Source: SG8-30 sp963695085 (GTDB taxonomy: Bacteria; Pseudomonadota; Gammaproteobacteria; Steroidobacterales; Steroidobacteraceae). Taken from it: a DNA stretch of 64,000 bases. The notes beneath the pieces were generated by a model. It had not been told where the DNA came from. It saw only the letters and a list, made by a program, of their open reading frames with translations, and did not search any database. The position numbers were made by a program, and so were the translations under genes. The stretch spans positions 186,001-250,000 of the forward strand of contig CAVOFV010000005.1 of NCBI GenBank assembly GCA_963695085.1, written 5' to 3'. Position 1 is the stretch's first letter. Every line of letters starts with the position of its first letter. This document shows positions 19,993 through 30,795 of the stretch, piece by piece.

Positions 19993-20957
19993 AGGGCTTG
20001 CGCGCCACCGGCAGCGAGTTCCGGCGCGTCACCGAGGCCGCCGCCTTCGGCAAGGTGGCGGTGCTGCTGGGCGGCTGCTCGAGCGAGCGCGAAATCTCGC
20101 TGATGAGTGGCCAGGCCGTGCTCGCGGCGCTCGAGCGGCGCGGCGTGGACGCGCATCCGTTCGACCCGGCGGAGTTGCCGCTCGGCGCGCTGCTCGCCGA
20201 CAGCTACGACCGCGCCTGGATTGCACTGCACGGTCCGGGCGGCGAGGACGGCGCCGTGCAGGGCGCGCTGGAATGGCTGGGCGTGCCCTACACCGGCAGC
20301 GGCGTACTGGGCTCGGCGATCGGCATGGACAAGCTGCGCACCAAGCAACTGGCCGTGGCCAACGGCATCCCGACGCCGGCGTTCATGGTCCTCGCCGGCG
20401 CCGGGGACTGCCAGCGGGCGGCCGACGAGCTCGGGCTGCCGCTGGCCGTCAAGCCGGCGACGCAGGGATCGAGTGTCGGCATGTCGCGCGTCGAGCGTGG
20501 CGAGGACCTGCTGGCGGCGTGGCGCACGGCGTCGGCGCTCGATCCCGTGGTCATCGCCGAGCCGTGGGTAAGCGGCCGCGAGCTGACGGTCGCCGTGCTG
20601 CAGGGCGATGCGCTGCCGGCGATCCGCATCGAGACGCCGCGCTCGTTCTACGACTACCAGGCCAAGTACTTCGCGGACGACACCCGCTACCACATCCCGT
20701 GCGGGCTGGCCGACGCGGCCGAGCAGGCGCTCCGGCTGCGGGCGCTCGAGGCGTTCCGCGCCTGCGGCGCCCAGGGCTGGGGCCGCGTGGATTTCATGAT
20801 GGCCGAGGACGGCGTGCCGCTGCTGCTGGAGATCAACACCGTGCCGGGGATGACCGGCCACAGCCTGGTGCCGATGGCGGCCCGCGCAACCGGCATCGAC
20901 TTCGACGAACTGGCATGGCGCGTGCTCGAGACGAGCTTCGCGCGCGAGGCAGCATGA
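19989..20957 (+). CDS. ddl: D-alanine--D-alanine ligase
   Basis: ATP-grasp ligase (322 aa) making D-Ala-D-Ala for MurF. Motifs include VLLGGCSSEREISLMSG, ALHGPGGEDGAVQG, KPATQGSSVGMS, and the C-terminal metal-binding LLEINTVPGMTGHSLVP. The tyrosine-containing omega loop FYDYQAKYFADDT indicates specificity for D-Ala rather than D-lactate. It lies in the ddlB position, between murB and ftsQ. Confidence 0.95.
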   Translation: MKGLRATGSEFRRVTEAAAFGKVAVLLGGCSSEREISLMSGQAVLAALERRGVDAHPFDPAELPLGALLADSYDRAWIALHGPGGEDGAVQGALEWLGVPYTGSGVLGSAIGMDKLRTKQLAVANGIPTPAFMVLAGAGDCQRAADELGLPLAVKPATQGSSVGMSRVERGEDLLAAWRTASALDPVVIAEPWVSGRELTVAVLQGDALPAIRIETPRSFYDYQAKYFADDTRYHIPCGLADAAEQALRLRALEAFRACGAQGWGRVDFMMAEDGVPLLLEINTVPGMTGHSLVPMAARATGIDFDELAWRVLETSFAREAA

Positions 20958-20970
20958 GGATGCGAGCCAC

Positions 20971-21783
20971 ATGACGCTGCTGCGCAAGCGCAACCGGCGC
21001 AAGTCCCCGGCCGGGCGGCGGTTCGCGTTGCCGGCCCTGGAATGGCCGCGCATTGCCCGCGGCGCCGCGGCCGTGGCCGCACTGGCGTCGCTGGTGTGGC
21101 TGCTGTCAGCGGGACTCGACCAGCCGATCCACCGGGTCAAGCTCGGCGGCACCTTCCAGCGCGTCTCGGCCGTGGAAGTCGAGCAGGTTGTCGGCAGCGC
21201 CTTGCACGGCGGCTTCCTCAGCCTGGACCTCGACGGGCTGCGGCGCTCGATCGAGTCGCTCGCCTGGGTGGATCGCGCACGAGTGCAGCGCCGCTGGCCC
21301 GACACCGTCGAGGTCGAAGTGATCGAGCAGATCCCGGCGGCGCGCTGGGGCGAGGACGGCCTGCTGAACACGCGCGGCGAACTGTTCGTGAGCGGCGCGC
21401 GGCACCCGCCGCCGGAATTGCCGCGGCTCGATGGCCCGCCGGGCACCGAGGCTGCGGTCGCGCAGCGCTACCTCGCCGTGCAGGGCCGGCTGCTGGACCG
21501 GGGCCTGCGCCTGACCGCGCTGCGTCTCGACCCGCGCGGGGCCTGGGAGATGGACCTTTCCAACGGGGTCACGGTGCGGCTCGGCCGCAGCCAGGTGGAC
21601 CAGCGCATGGACCGCTTCCTGCGCGTCGCGGCGGAGGTCATCGCCGGCCGCGCGGCGGACATCGCCAACGTGGACATGCGCTATTCGAACGGCTTTTCGA
21701 TTGGCTGGCGCCCGGGAGCGGGGCCGGAGCAAGACCGCGCCGCCGCCAATTCGCAGGGTGAAGACAGGGACACAGATGCCTAA
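20971..21783 (+). CDS. ftsQ: Cell division protein FtsQ
   Basis: Bitopic divisome scaffold (270 aa). A basic cytoplasmic N-terminus (LLRKRNRRK) is followed by one membrane helix around residues 30-48, a POTRA domain beginning IHRVKLGGTFQRVS, and the beta domain with VEVIEQIPAARW. The C-terminal 30 residues are polar and variable. The stop lies eight bases inside ftsA, implying coupled translation. Confidence 0.94.
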   Translation: MTLLRKRNRRKSPAGRRFALPALEWPRIARGAAAVAALASLVWLLSAGLDQPIHRVKLGGTFQRVSAVEVEQVVGSALHGGFLSLDLDGLRRSIESLAWVDRARVQRRWPDTVEVEVIEQIPAARWGEDGLLNTRGELFVSGARHPPPELPRLDGPPGTEAAVAQRYLAVQGRLLDRGLRLTALRLDPRGAWEMDLSNGVTVRLGRSQVDQRMDRFLRVAAEVIAGRAADIANVDMRYSNGFSIGWRPGAGPEQDRAAANSQGEDRDTDA

Positions 21784-23008
21784 ACGAACGGACCGCAGCC
21801 TGATCGTCGGACTCGACATCGGAACTTCCAAGGTGGTCGCCATGGTCGGCGAGCTGCATGCCGACGGCAGTCTCGAAGTGATCGGCCTCGGCTCGCACCC
21901 CTCGCGCGGGCTGAAACGCGGGGTGGTCGTCAACATCGACTCGACCGTGCAGTCCATCCAGCGCGCCGTCGAGGAGGCCGAACTGATGGCGGGCGTGGAG
22001 ATCCGCTCCGTGTTCACCGGCATCGCGGGCAGCCACGTGCGCAGCCTCAATTCGCACGGCATCGTCGCCATCAAGGACCGGGAGGTCACGGCCGGCGACG
22101 TCGCGCGCGTGATGGACGCCGCGCAGGCGGTCGCCATACCGGCCGACCAGAAGATCCTGCATGTGCTGCCCCAGGAATTCATCATCGACGGCCAGGAAGG
22201 CATCCGCGAGCCGATCGGCATGTACGGCGTGCGCCTCGAGGCGCGCGTGCACATCGTGACCGGCGCCGACAGCGCAGCGCAGAACATCGTCAAGTGCGTG
22301 CAGCGCTGTGGCCTCGAGGTCGAGGACATGGTGCTGGAGCAGCTGGCGTCCAGCTTCTCGGTGCTGACCGACGACGAGAAGGACCTCGGCGTGTGCCTGA
22401 TCGACGTCGGCGGCGGCACCACCGACATCGCCGTATTTTCCGGCGGCGCGATCCGCCACACCGCGGTCATCCCGATCGCCGGCGACCAGGTCACCAACGA
22501 CATCGCCGTCTCGATGCGCACGCCGACGCAGTTCGCCGAGGACATCAAGATCCGCTACGCCTGCGCGCTGTCGCAGCTCGCCAATCCCGACGAGACCATC
22601 GAGGTGCCGAGCGTCGGCGACCGGCCGCCGCGGCGGCTGGCGCGACAGACCCTCGCCGAGATCGTCGAACCTCGCTACGAGGAGCTGTTCGCGCTGATCC
22701 GCGACGAGTTGCGCCGTTCCGGCTTCGAGGAGGCCGTCGCCGCCGGCGTCGTGCTGACCGGCGGCAGCGCCAAGATGGAAGGCGTCGTGGAACTCGCCGA
22801 GGAAGTCTTTCACATGCCGGTCCGCCTCGGCGTGCCGCACGGCGTCACCGGCCTCGCGGACGTCGTGCGCAATCCCATCCATGCGACCGGCACCGGCCTG
22901 TTGCTGTACGGCCGCGCCAACGCCTCGCAGCCGCTGCCGCGCGTGGCGGGCGAGGGCATCAAGACAGTTGTCGAGAGGATGAAGTCCTGGTTCCAGGGCT
23001 ATTTCTGA
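21776..23008 (+). CDS. ftsA: Cell division protein FtsA
   Basis: Actin-like ATPase (410 aa) that tethers FtsZ to the membrane. Actin-fold motifs are LIVGLDIGTSKVVAMVGE at the N-terminus, LIDVGGGTTDIAVF in the middle and VVLTGGSAKMEGV later. The C-terminus MKSWFQGYF is the amphipathic membrane-targeting helix. I used the ATG at 21776 with an upstream AGGGA; the longer open frame runs back into ftsQ. Confidence 0.97.
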   Translation: MPKRTDRSLIVGLDIGTSKVVAMVGELHADGSLEVIGLGSHPSRGLKRGVVVNIDSTVQSIQRAVEEAELMAGVEIRSVFTGIAGSHVRSLNSHGIVAIKDREVTAGDVARVMDAAQAVAIPADQKILHVLPQEFIIDGQEGIREPIGMYGVRLEARVHIVTGADSAAQNIVKCVQRCGLEVEDMVLEQLASSFSVLTDDEKDLGVCLIDVGGGTTDIAVFSGGAIRHTAVIPIAGDQVTNDIAVSMRTPTQFAEDIKIRYACALSQLANPDETIEVPSVGDRPPRRLARQTLAEIVEPRYEELFALIRDELRRSGFEEAVAAGVVLTGGSAKMEGVVELAEEVFHMPVRLGVPHGVTGLADVVRNPIHATGTGLLLYGRANASQPLPRVAGEGIKTVVERMKSWFQGYF

Positions 23009-23013
23009 GCAAG

Positions 23014-23032
23014 GCCGGGCCCGTGGCCCGGC
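23014..23032 (+). other. Hairpin between ftsA and ftsZ
   Basis: GCCGGGCC (23014-23021), loop CGT, GGCCCGGC (23025-23032): an eight-pair perfect stem five bases after the ftsA stop and about 37 bases before ftsZ. There is no T-run, so it is more likely a processing, stability or partial-attenuation element than a terminator. Confidence 0.5.
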
Positions 23033-23069
23033 GGGGGACGAAGGTCAAACCAGCGGAGGAGACGACCAG

Positions 23070-24269
23070 ATGTTTGAACTCATGGATTCATACAGCCAGA
23101 GCGCTGTCATCAAGGTGCTTGGGGTAGGCGGGGGCGGCGGCAACGCAGTCTCCCACATGTCCCAGTGCGGCATAGAAGGTGTGGACTTCGTGTGCGTCAA
23201 CACCGACGCGCAGGCGCTGAAGCACTCCAAGGTCAAGGCGACCCTGCAGATCGGCTGCAACATCACCAAGGGGCTGGGCGCCGGCTCGGACCCGGAGGTC
23301 GGCCGCCAGGCGGCGATGGAGGACCGCGATCGCATCATCGAGCTGATCGAAGGTTGCGACATGCTGTTCATCACCGCCGGCATGGGCGGTGGCACCGGCA
23401 CCGGCGCGGCGCCGGTCGTGGCACAGGTCGCGAAGGAGCTCGGCATCCTCACCGTCGCAGTCGTCACGCGCCCGTTCAAGATGGAAGGCAGCCGGCGCAA
23501 CGCGATCGCCGACACCGGCATCGTCGAGCTGTCGCGCTACGTGGATTCGTTGATCACGATCCCGAACCAGAAGCTGCTGAGCGTGCTAGGTCCCGCCACC
23601 ACGCTGCTCGACGCGTTCCGGCGCGCCAACGAAGTCCTGCAGGGCGCGGTACAGGGTATCGCCGAGCTGATCACGCGACCGGGCCTGATCAACGTCGACT
23701 TTGCCGACGTTCGCACCGTGATGTCGGAAACCGGCGTGGCCATGATGGGCACCGGCTTCGGCAGCGGCGAGGGGCGCGCGCGCGCCGCGGCCGAGATGGC
23801 CGTGTCGAGCCCGCTGCTCGAGGAGATCAACCTGGCCGGGGCGCAGGGCATCCTGGTCAACGTCACCGCGGGCCTCGACCTGGCGATCGGCGAGTTCGAG
23901 GAAGTCGGCACGACGGTCAAGCAGTTCGCGGCCGACGATGCGACCGTGGTGGTCGGTACGGTCATCGATCCGGAGATGAATGGCGAAGTGCGCGTGACGG
24001 TGGTGGCAACCGGCCTCAACAGTCCGGAGGCACGGCTCGCCGCGTCGCCGGCCGCCGCGGCCACGCCGACCCGGGATGGCCGCCGCAACAAGGGCATGAC
24101 GCTCGTGAACGGGCGTAACGGCGCGACCGGCACCACCGACTACGCGAGGTTCGAGACGCCGGCGGCGTCCCGCCAGCAGCGGCGGGCGGTCGGCGACGGG
24201 CTGCGCCTGGACCTGCAGGACGAAGCGGTCCTGGACATCCCGGCGTTCCTGCGCCGGCAGGCGGACTGA
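23070..24269 (+). CDS. ftsZ: Cell division protein FtsZ
   Basis: Tubulin-like GTPase (399 aa) that builds the Z ring. The GTP-binding core shows VLGVGGGGGNAVSHM, the tubulin signature GGGTGTGAAPV near residue 106, and the T7-loop region NVDFADVRTVM. A variable linker runs from about residue 318 to 385. The C-terminal peptide LDIPAFLRRQAD is the site bound by FtsA and ZipA. A good ribosome site (GCGGAGGAGA) precedes the ATG, in line with the high demand for FtsZ. Confidence 0.98.
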   Translation: MFELMDSYSQSAVIKVLGVGGGGGNAVSHMSQCGIEGVDFVCVNTDAQALKHSKVKATLQIGCNITKGLGAGSDPEVGRQAAMEDRDRIIELIEGCDMLFITAGMGGGTGTGAAPVVAQVAKELGILTVAVVTRPFKMEGSRRNAIADTGIVELSRYVDSLITIPNQKLLSVLGPATTLLDAFRRANEVLQGAVQGIAELITRPGLINVDFADVRTVMSETGVAMMGTGFGSGEGRARAAAEMAVSSPLLEEINLAGAQGILVNVTAGLDLAIGEFEEVGTTVKQFAADDATVVVGTVIDPEMNGEVRVTVVATGLNSPEARLAASPAAAATPTRDGRRNKGMTLVNGRNGATGTTDYARFETPAASRQQRRAVGDGLRLDLQDEAVLDIPAFLRRQAD

Positions 24270-24570
24270 GCGGTGGTGAACCGCCGCGACCAGGGTGGTG
24301 ACGGCCTGCGTTTCGCCCGGGCGCAACTGCGCGCCCTGCGCAACGCACACGGGCGGCGCGGCGTCGACCCTGGCCGTCCAGCCGTGCCGCCACCGCCGCG
24401 CCTGCCTGAGCAGCCGTTATGACACGCGCCCGACCGGGTCTTGCCGCCGGCCTTTCCTCCGCTGGCCGGCGGCAATCCCGGGTGCGACGTGTGTTACCCT
24501 ACGCGGTCAATACAGGCTGGCGCATGCCTTGCCGGCACGGGCCTCCGGCCCGCCAGGCACCCGAGGCTAG
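24270..24570. other. Intergenic region ftsZ-lpxC with a perfect inverted repeat
   Basis: This 301-base gap has no credible gene; the short frames crossing it look like random GC-rich translation. It holds a 12-pair perfect inverted repeat, TTGCCGCCGGCC (24441-24452) and GGCCGGCGGCAA (24464-24475), with an 11-base loop and no T-run. Downstream, GTGTTACCCT (near 24491-24500) could be a -10 region for lpxC, but this is weak. The dcw transcript plausibly ends or is processed here. Confidence 0.5.
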
Positions 24571-25485
24571 ATGTTGAAACAACGCACGCTCAAGAACTCG
24601 ATCCGCGCGAGCGGGGTCGGCCTGCATACCGGCAAGAAAGTGCTCCTGGTGTTGCGTCCGGCGCCGCCCAACGTCGGCATCGTATTTCGCCGCACCGACC
24701 TCGACCCGGCCGTGGACATCCCGGCCCGGGCCACCAATGTCACCGAGACGACGCTCGGCACGACACTGGGCCACGGCGCCGCGAACGTGTCCACGGTCGA
24801 GCACCTGCTGTCGGCACTGGCCGGACTCGGCGTGGACAACGCCTTCGTCGAGCTGTCGGCGCCCGAGGTGCCGATCATGGACGGCAGCGCGGGCCCCTTC
24901 GTATTCCTGATCCAGTCCGCGGGCATCGAGGAGCAGTCGGCGCCCAAGCGTTTCGTGCGGATCAGGCAGCCCATCGAAGTGCGCGATGACGACAAGTGGG
25001 CGCGCTTCGACCCGTATGAGGGCTTCAGGGTCAATTTCGAAATCGAATTCGAGCACCCGATCTTCCGTCGCCACGGCCAGCGCGCGACGATGGACTTCTC
25101 GACCACGGCCTTCCTGCGCGAAATCAGCCGAGCGCGTACCTTCGGCTTCATGCGCGACCTCGAGCACCTGCGTTCACGCAACCTGGCCCTCGGCGGCACG
25201 ATGGACAACGCCATCGTGCTGGATGATTACCGCGTGCTGAACGAGGACGGGCTGCGCTACGAGGACGAGTTCGTCAAGCACAAGATCCTCGACGCGATCG
25301 GCGACCTGTACCTGCTGGGCCACAGCCTGATCGGCGAGTTCACCGGCTTCAAGTCGGGCCACGCCCTCAACAATCGCCTGCTGCGGGTGCTGCTGGCCGA
25401 CGCCGCAGCGTGGGAAGAAGTGACCTTCGAAGGCGCGGTGCCGGCGCCGATTTCCTACGTCGAAGCGGTCGCGCCCGCGTCCTGA
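24571..25485 (+). CDS. lpxC: UDP-3-O-acyl-N-acetylglucosamine deacetylase LpxC
   Basis: Zinc amidase (304 aa) catalysing the committed step of lipid A synthesis. It starts LKQRTLKNSIRASGVGLHTGKKV. The first zinc histidine is in VEHLLSALAGLGVDN. The other zinc ligands are in DEFVKHKILDAIGDLYLLG, and the general base region GHSLIGEFTGFKSGH follows. Length matches the family. It follows ftsZ, as in many Gammaproteobacteria. It shows that the organism makes lipopolysaccharide. Confidence 0.97.
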   Translation: MLKQRTLKNSIRASGVGLHTGKKVLLVLRPAPPNVGIVFRRTDLDPAVDIPARATNVTETTLGTTLGHGAANVSTVEHLLSALAGLGVDNAFVELSAPEVPIMDGSAGPFVFLIQSAGIEEQSAPKRFVRIRQPIEVRDDDKWARFDPYEGFRVNFEIEFEHPIFRRHGQRATMDFSTTAFLREISRARTFGFMRDLEHLRSRNLALGGTMDNAIVLDDYRVLNEDGLRYEDEFVKHKILDAIGDLYLLGHSLIGEFTGFKSGHALNNRLLRVLLADAAAWEEVTFEGAVPAPISYVEAVAPAS

Positions 25486-25524
25486 GCGCCCGTCCGGCGT
25501 CGCCCCCTTCCGCGCAAGCCGTTA

Positions 25525-25872
25525 TTACGGGCGCGGCGTCGGGCCGGCCGGTCGCACGCGAATCGTCACGCGCTCGAGCGCCACGCCCAGTCGCCGCCCG
25601 ACCTGCTCGCGCAGGCCGGGCGCGTGGTAACGGACCCGGGTCGCCCAGACTGCCGAAGTGACCAGCACGGTGAGGGTCCCGGCACGGGTCGAGGCACCCC
25701 ATACCTGCTGCGAAAATTCCTCCGGAAGTTCCGCGCGGACGGCCTGCAAGGCCTCATCGGCCTGACTCGAGCCCCGGCGCAGGCGTTCCAGTAAACCCTG
25801 ACTTTTTTGCAGCAACTCACTGACTGCGGTCGGTTTTTTCGGCGGCACGCCTGGCCTCCACGATCCTGACAT
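25525..25872 (-). CDS. DUF721 domain protein, DciA-like
   Basis: Small basic protein (115 aa) with the DUF721 fold: KKPTAVSELLQKSQGLLERL, then VRAELPEEF..VWGASTRAGTLTVLVTSAVWATRVRYHAPGLREQV. DUF721 proteins include DciA, the loader of the replicative helicase in bacteria lacking DnaC, and this locus next to lpxC and secA is where it is commonly found. I chose the ATG at 25872; an upstream ATG at 25908 would add 12 residues encoded by unusually AT-rich DNA that looks more like a promoter. Family assignment is good; the helicase-loading role is inferred. Confidence 0.75.
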   Translation of the reverse strand: MSGSWRPGVPPKKPTAVSELLQKSQGLLERLRRGSSQADEALQAVRAELPEEFSQQVWGASTRAGTLTVLVTSAVWATRVRYHAPGLREQVGRRLGVALERVTIRVRPAGPTPRP

Positions 25873-26035
25873 AAGAAAGTGCTTGAGTTTAAAGGGTATT
25901 TTTGGCATTTTCCCGCCCGCCGCCGGCCGGGTTCCGGTTGGCGAGTTGACCTGCCGTAAGTCTGCAGGGAGCCCGGGCAAGTGCCGCCGCGCGATGCGGG
26001 CGGTTGACGACATTGGATGGACTTGAGGGCCTTTC

Positions 26036-26965
26036 ATGGGCTTTAACTGGCGTGCATGGCTCGGTCGGCTGCCGGAACCGGATTTGAGACGTCCCCGCGT
26101 GCTGGCCGTGCTGGCCATTGCGGCGCTGGCCGTGGCCGTGGGCGGCTTCCTGCTGGGCACCGTGGCGGGTTCTGCGCTGGCCGAGCGCTCGGCCCTGGCC
26201 GAGGTGCGCGACTGGGCCGCGCAGCTGGCCCAGCAGCGCCAGGCGATCGCCACGACGCGCGCCTTGCTGGGCGAGCAGGTCGGCGCCCTGGCCACCCGCG
26301 TGGGGCAGATGCACGCCCGCCTGATGCGCCTTGATGCGCTGGGCAAGCGCCTCACGGAGGCCGCCGACCTGGATCGCGGCGAATTCGATTTCGACGCCAC
26401 GCCGCCGCTCGGTGGACCGGAAGCAGCCGTCGCGACGAGCCTGGAGGGAGCCGGCCCGGACCTGCCGGGCATGGATGCCATGCTGGATTCGCTGAGTGCG
26501 ACGATTGACGACCGCGGCCGGCAGCTCGAGGCGCTGCAAGCGCTGATCCTGTCCCGGGAACTGGCCCGCCAGATCGTGCCCGGCGGCCGCCCGGTCGAGT
26601 CGGGCTACATTTCCTCGGCGTTCGGCCGTCGTCCCGACCCGTTCACGGGCCAGAGCGCCTATCACGCCGGCATCGACTTCGCCGGTGCCCCCGGCACGCG
26701 CGTGCTGGTCGTGGCCGACGGCGTGGTCAGCTTCGCCGGGCGCGACCGCACATACGGCAAGCTGGTCGAGATCACCCACGGCAACGGCTATGTGACCCGC
26801 TACGCGCACAACTCGACGCTGCTGGTGGAACCGGGGCAGACCGTACGGCGCGGCGACGCGCTCGCGCTGATGGGCTCCACGGGACGCTCCACGGGCACCC
26901 ACCTGCATTTCGAGGTGCTGCGCGACGGCCGCCACGTCAACCCGATGTCGTTCGTTCGCCGCTGA
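26036..26965 (+). CDS. Membrane-anchored M23 (LytM-type) peptidase
   Basis: 309 aa. It has one N-terminal membrane helix (about residues 22-45), a periplasmic coiled-coil segment rich in Ala, Gln and Arg (about 50-110), and a C-terminal M23 domain. Zinc-binding motifs are complete: HAGIDFAG (HxxxD, around residue 218) and HLHFEV (HxH, around 297), with GYVTRYAHNS between. It is therefore likely to be an active DD-endopeptidase cleaving peptidoglycan cross-links, rather than a degenerate EnvC- or NlpD-type activator. It is transcribed toward secA and faces away from the DUF721 gene. Confidence 0.9.
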   Translation: MGFNWRAWLGRLPEPDLRRPRVLAVLAIAALAVAVGGFLLGTVAGSALAERSALAEVRDWAAQLAQQRQAIATTRALLGEQVGALATRVGQMHARLMRLDALGKRLTEAADLDRGEFDFDATPPLGGPEAAVATSLEGAGPDLPGMDAMLDSLSATIDDRGRQLEALQALILSRELARQIVPGGRPVESGYISSAFGRRPDPFTGQSAYHAGIDFAGAPGTRVLVVADGVVSFAGRDRTYGKLVEITHGNGYVTRYAHNSTLLVEPGQTVRRGDALALMGSTGRSTGTHLHFEVLRDGRHVNPMSFVRR

Positions 26966-27041
26966 CGGCCGCGCGGCCCCATACGCTTCGGGCGCCAAAG
27001 TCCGTACAATGACGGGCTTTTAGCCGGCCTCGCGCGCGGAT

Positions 27042-27070
27042 CCTCCGGGTCCCGGTGGCCGACCCGGAGG
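27042..27070 (+). promoter_or_regulatory. Hairpin masking the secA Shine-Dalgarno
   Basis: CCTCCGGGTC (27042-27051) pairs perfectly with GACCCGGAGG (27061-27070) across a nine-base loop. The 3' arm ends in GGAGG, the only good Shine-Dalgarno for the secA TTG start ten bases further on. Ribosome access to secA should thus depend on opening a ten-pair GC-rich stem. In E. coli a secM-secA hairpin hides the secA ribosome site, but I see no SecM-like gene here. Confidence 0.6.
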
Positions 27071-27080
27071 GCTCACCGCC

Positions 27081-29843
<2,763 letters not shown>

Positions 29844-29877
29844 GCCGGGAACCGCGCACCGCGGCAGCGGGGGAGGA

Positions 29878-30795
29878 ATGACAGACCAGGCGGAATTGCA
29901 CGTTGCGGTGGGCGCCCTGTTCGACGCGACGGGCCGCGTACTGCTGGCACAGCGGCTGCCCGGCAGCCATCTGGCGGGCCGCTGGGAATTCCCTGGCGGC
30001 AAGCTCAAGCGTGGCGAGCAGCCGCTGGACGGCCTGCGCCGCGAGCTGGCGGAGGAGCTCGGCATCGAACTCGGCGGCGCGCGCCCGCTGATCCGGCTGC
30101 ACCACGACTACGCCGACCGCCGCGTGCTGCTCGATGTGTGGCGCGTGACGGAGTACCGCGGCGAGCCGCGCGGGCTGGATGGCCAGGCGCTCGAGTGGGT
30201 CGCGCCCGACGCGCTGCCGAACGTCAACCTGCTCGACGCGGACCGGCCGATCACGACGGCCTTGCGCCTGCCCGAGGTCGCCCGCGCGGTCACGGGGCGC
30301 CGTGCACTGGAACTGTCCGCGGCGGACGATCAGCCGGAAACCCTGCTGTGGTCGCCGGGCCCGCGCGGCGAGTCGGACGGGGCGGATCGCGACGCGGTAT
30401 CGGCCGCGCGCAACGCCGGCCACAAGGTAATCGTCGTCGGTGAGGCCGCGACGGCCGCCCTGATCGCCGCGGTCACCGGGGCGGACGGCATCCTGCTGGC
30501 GCAGGCCGGTCCGTCGTTCACGGTGGACCCGCGCGGCGCCTTCCTGGTCGGCGTGCTGTGCGATTCACCGGTCGAAGCGACGGAAGCGGCCGAAGAGGGG
30601 GCGCATTTCGTGATCGTCAGCCGGCCGTACCGCCAGACCGCGAACGGTGCGTACTTCGAGGACCTGTGCCGGCGCACCGGCGTGCCGGCCTACGTCGGCT
30701 GGTTCCGGAATGCGTCGCCGCTCGAGCAATTGCGGGCGCTCGGCGCGCACGGCTGTGCCGTGTCCTCGGCCCGGTCACGGCGCGCCGCCGACTGA
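29878..30795 (+). CDS. MutT-type Nudix hydrolase fused to a ThiE-like domain
   Basis: 305 aa. Residues 1-130 form an 8-oxo-dGTPase (MutT) domain with a complete Nudix box, GGKLKRGEQPLDGLRRELAEELGI (from about residue 40; the Nudix residues are G40, E46 and REL..EE..G). Residues 165-300 form a thiamine-phosphate-synthase-like barrel (NAGHKVIVVGEAA, GAHFVIVSRPYRQ). This fusion is known downstream of secA in several Gammaproteobacteria. The second domain is unlikely to make thiamine phosphate and its role is unclear. The ATG has a strong GGGAGG site eight bases ahead. The 3' end overlaps the convergent peptidase gene by 21 bases. Confidence 0.88.
   Translation: MTDQAELHVAVGALFDATGRVLLAQRLPGSHLAGRWEFPGGKLKRGEQPLDGLRRELAEELGIELGGARPLIRLHHDYADRRVLLDVWRVTEYRGEPRGLDGQALEWVAPDALPNVNLLDADRPITTALRLPEVARAVTGRRALELSAADDQPETLLWSPGPRGESDGADRDAVSAARNAGHKVIVVGEAATAALIAAVTGADGILLAQAGPSFTVDPRGAFLVGVLCDSPVEATEAAEEGAHFVIVSRPYRQTANGAYFEDLCRRTGVPAYVGWFRNASPLEQLRALGAHGCAVSSARSRRAAD

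Noticed and set aside
24295..24570. 91-codon frame in the ftsZ-lpxC gap
   Set aside because: No ribosome site or conserved text, it crosses the perfect inverted repeat, and its composition is that of random GC-rich DNA.
27009..27023. Four-codon reading frame before secA as a SecM-like leader
   Set aside because: It is too short for an arrest peptide, lacks a signal sequence and overlaps a possible -10 (TACAAT), so it may not even be transcribed.
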